Shown here piece after piece: positions 63,878 through 64,000 of a stretch of 64,000 nt of DNA. A program made the translations under genes and the position numbers. The stretch comes from an uncultured Sanguibacteroides sp. (GTDB lineage: Bacteria > Bacteroidota > Bacteroidia > Bacteroidales > Marinifilaceae), in NCBI RefSeq assembly GCF_900543425.1, contig NZ_UQRQ01000014.1:1-64000 (forward strand), given 5' to 3'. How positions within the stretch are numbered: position 1 is the stretch's first letter; every line of letters starts with the position of its first letter. The notes beneath the pieces were generated by a model. The model saw nothing but the letters and a program-made list of their open reading frames with translations. It was not told the DNA's origin and searched no databases.

Positions 63878-64000
63878 CTATGGTTCCAACGGTAACTTAA
63901 TGGTAAAACGGGAACCCTTTTTCAAAAGAGAGGATACGGAGATCGTACCGCCCAGTCGTTCGGTAATGATTTTACAGATCGAAAGCCCTAATCCCGCACC
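63878..64000 (-). CDS. C-terminal end of another sensor histidine kinase (partial)
   Basis: 40 residues remain in the window, continuing beyond the right edge. GAGLGLSICKIITERLGGTISV is the G2 box and following helix of a HATPase domain (18 of these residues are diagnostic), ending in RFTIKLPLEP. It is on the same strand as the PAS kinase, with a 23-base gap, so the two kinases probably belong to one transcript. Confidence 0.85.
   Translation of the reverse strand, partial: GAGLGLSICKIITERLGGTISVSSLLKKGSRFTIKLPLEP

Overview
The window looks like a Bacteroidota chromosome, most likely Bacteroidales and plausibly Odoribacteraceae (Butyricimonas/Odoribacter-like). The reasons are: a recurring -7 promoter element TAnnTTTG upstream of many genes; families typical of Bacteroidota (DUF4876, DUF6850, DUF4857, PepSY-like, LruC/DUF4842, DUF4105, SusC-like TonB receptor); the short 190-residue adenylate kinase; and phosphate butyryltransferase plus the [FeFe]-hydrogenase maturase HydF, which suit a butyrate- and H2-forming gut anaerobe. 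This assignment is inference; no 16S rRNA is present.

Layout. 1-9 kb: an FMN-binding polyferredoxin, a cyclophilin, phosphate butyryltransferase, an MFS transporter, a DUF4842-type lipoprotein, adk, and PBP1a with a small membrane protein. 9.1-17 kb: a sensor kinase/response regulator pair divergent from a five-gene tripartite efflux operon (ABC ATPase, two MacB-like permeases, TolC-like channel, HlyD-like adaptor). 17-23.7 kb, minus strand: a cation/proton antiporter, then an envelope operon read as patatin-Omp85, ApbE, Omp85-like barrel. 23.9-26.3 kb: a sigma-54-type response regulator without a visible DNA-binding domain, closely followed by hydF. 26.3-29.9 kb, minus strand: an ECF sigma/anti-sigma operon with a triple-repeat secreted protein and an outer-membrane barrel. 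30-41 kb: YitT, a TetR/KASIII-like pair, NfeD and EI24 proteins, purB-msbA-queF, a small barrel, an unlisted 52-residue membrane protein with a CxxCH motif, and a TSCPD protein.

41-56 kb is the most unusual part. An eight-gene collinear locus (TonB receptor, two DUF4876 lipoproteins, a DUF6850 barrel, an ABC ATPase and permease, a DUF4857 membrane protein, an OB-fold lipoprotein with a Cys pair) is followed by a two-component system and PepSY-like secreted proteins. A paralogue of the last one lies just before the locus. The regulator's own promoter and the downstream PepSY gene both carry 11-bp-spaced direct repeats sharing CTTTCC. I infer a regulated envelope uptake/export system of unknown substrate.

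56-64 kb: a yggS / DHOD-like / transglutaminase operon, truA with a DUF4105 protein, tRNA-Phe, and a large hybrid PAS histidine kinase broken by a frameshift next to a second, truncated kinase at the edge.

Three intergenic regions (about 17.07, 52.31 and 55.84 kb) hold members of one family of imperfect palindromes built from degenerate 8-bp units. Several start codons were moved from TTG or GTG to a downstream ATG because the promoter element, signal peptide or family N-terminus fits better.
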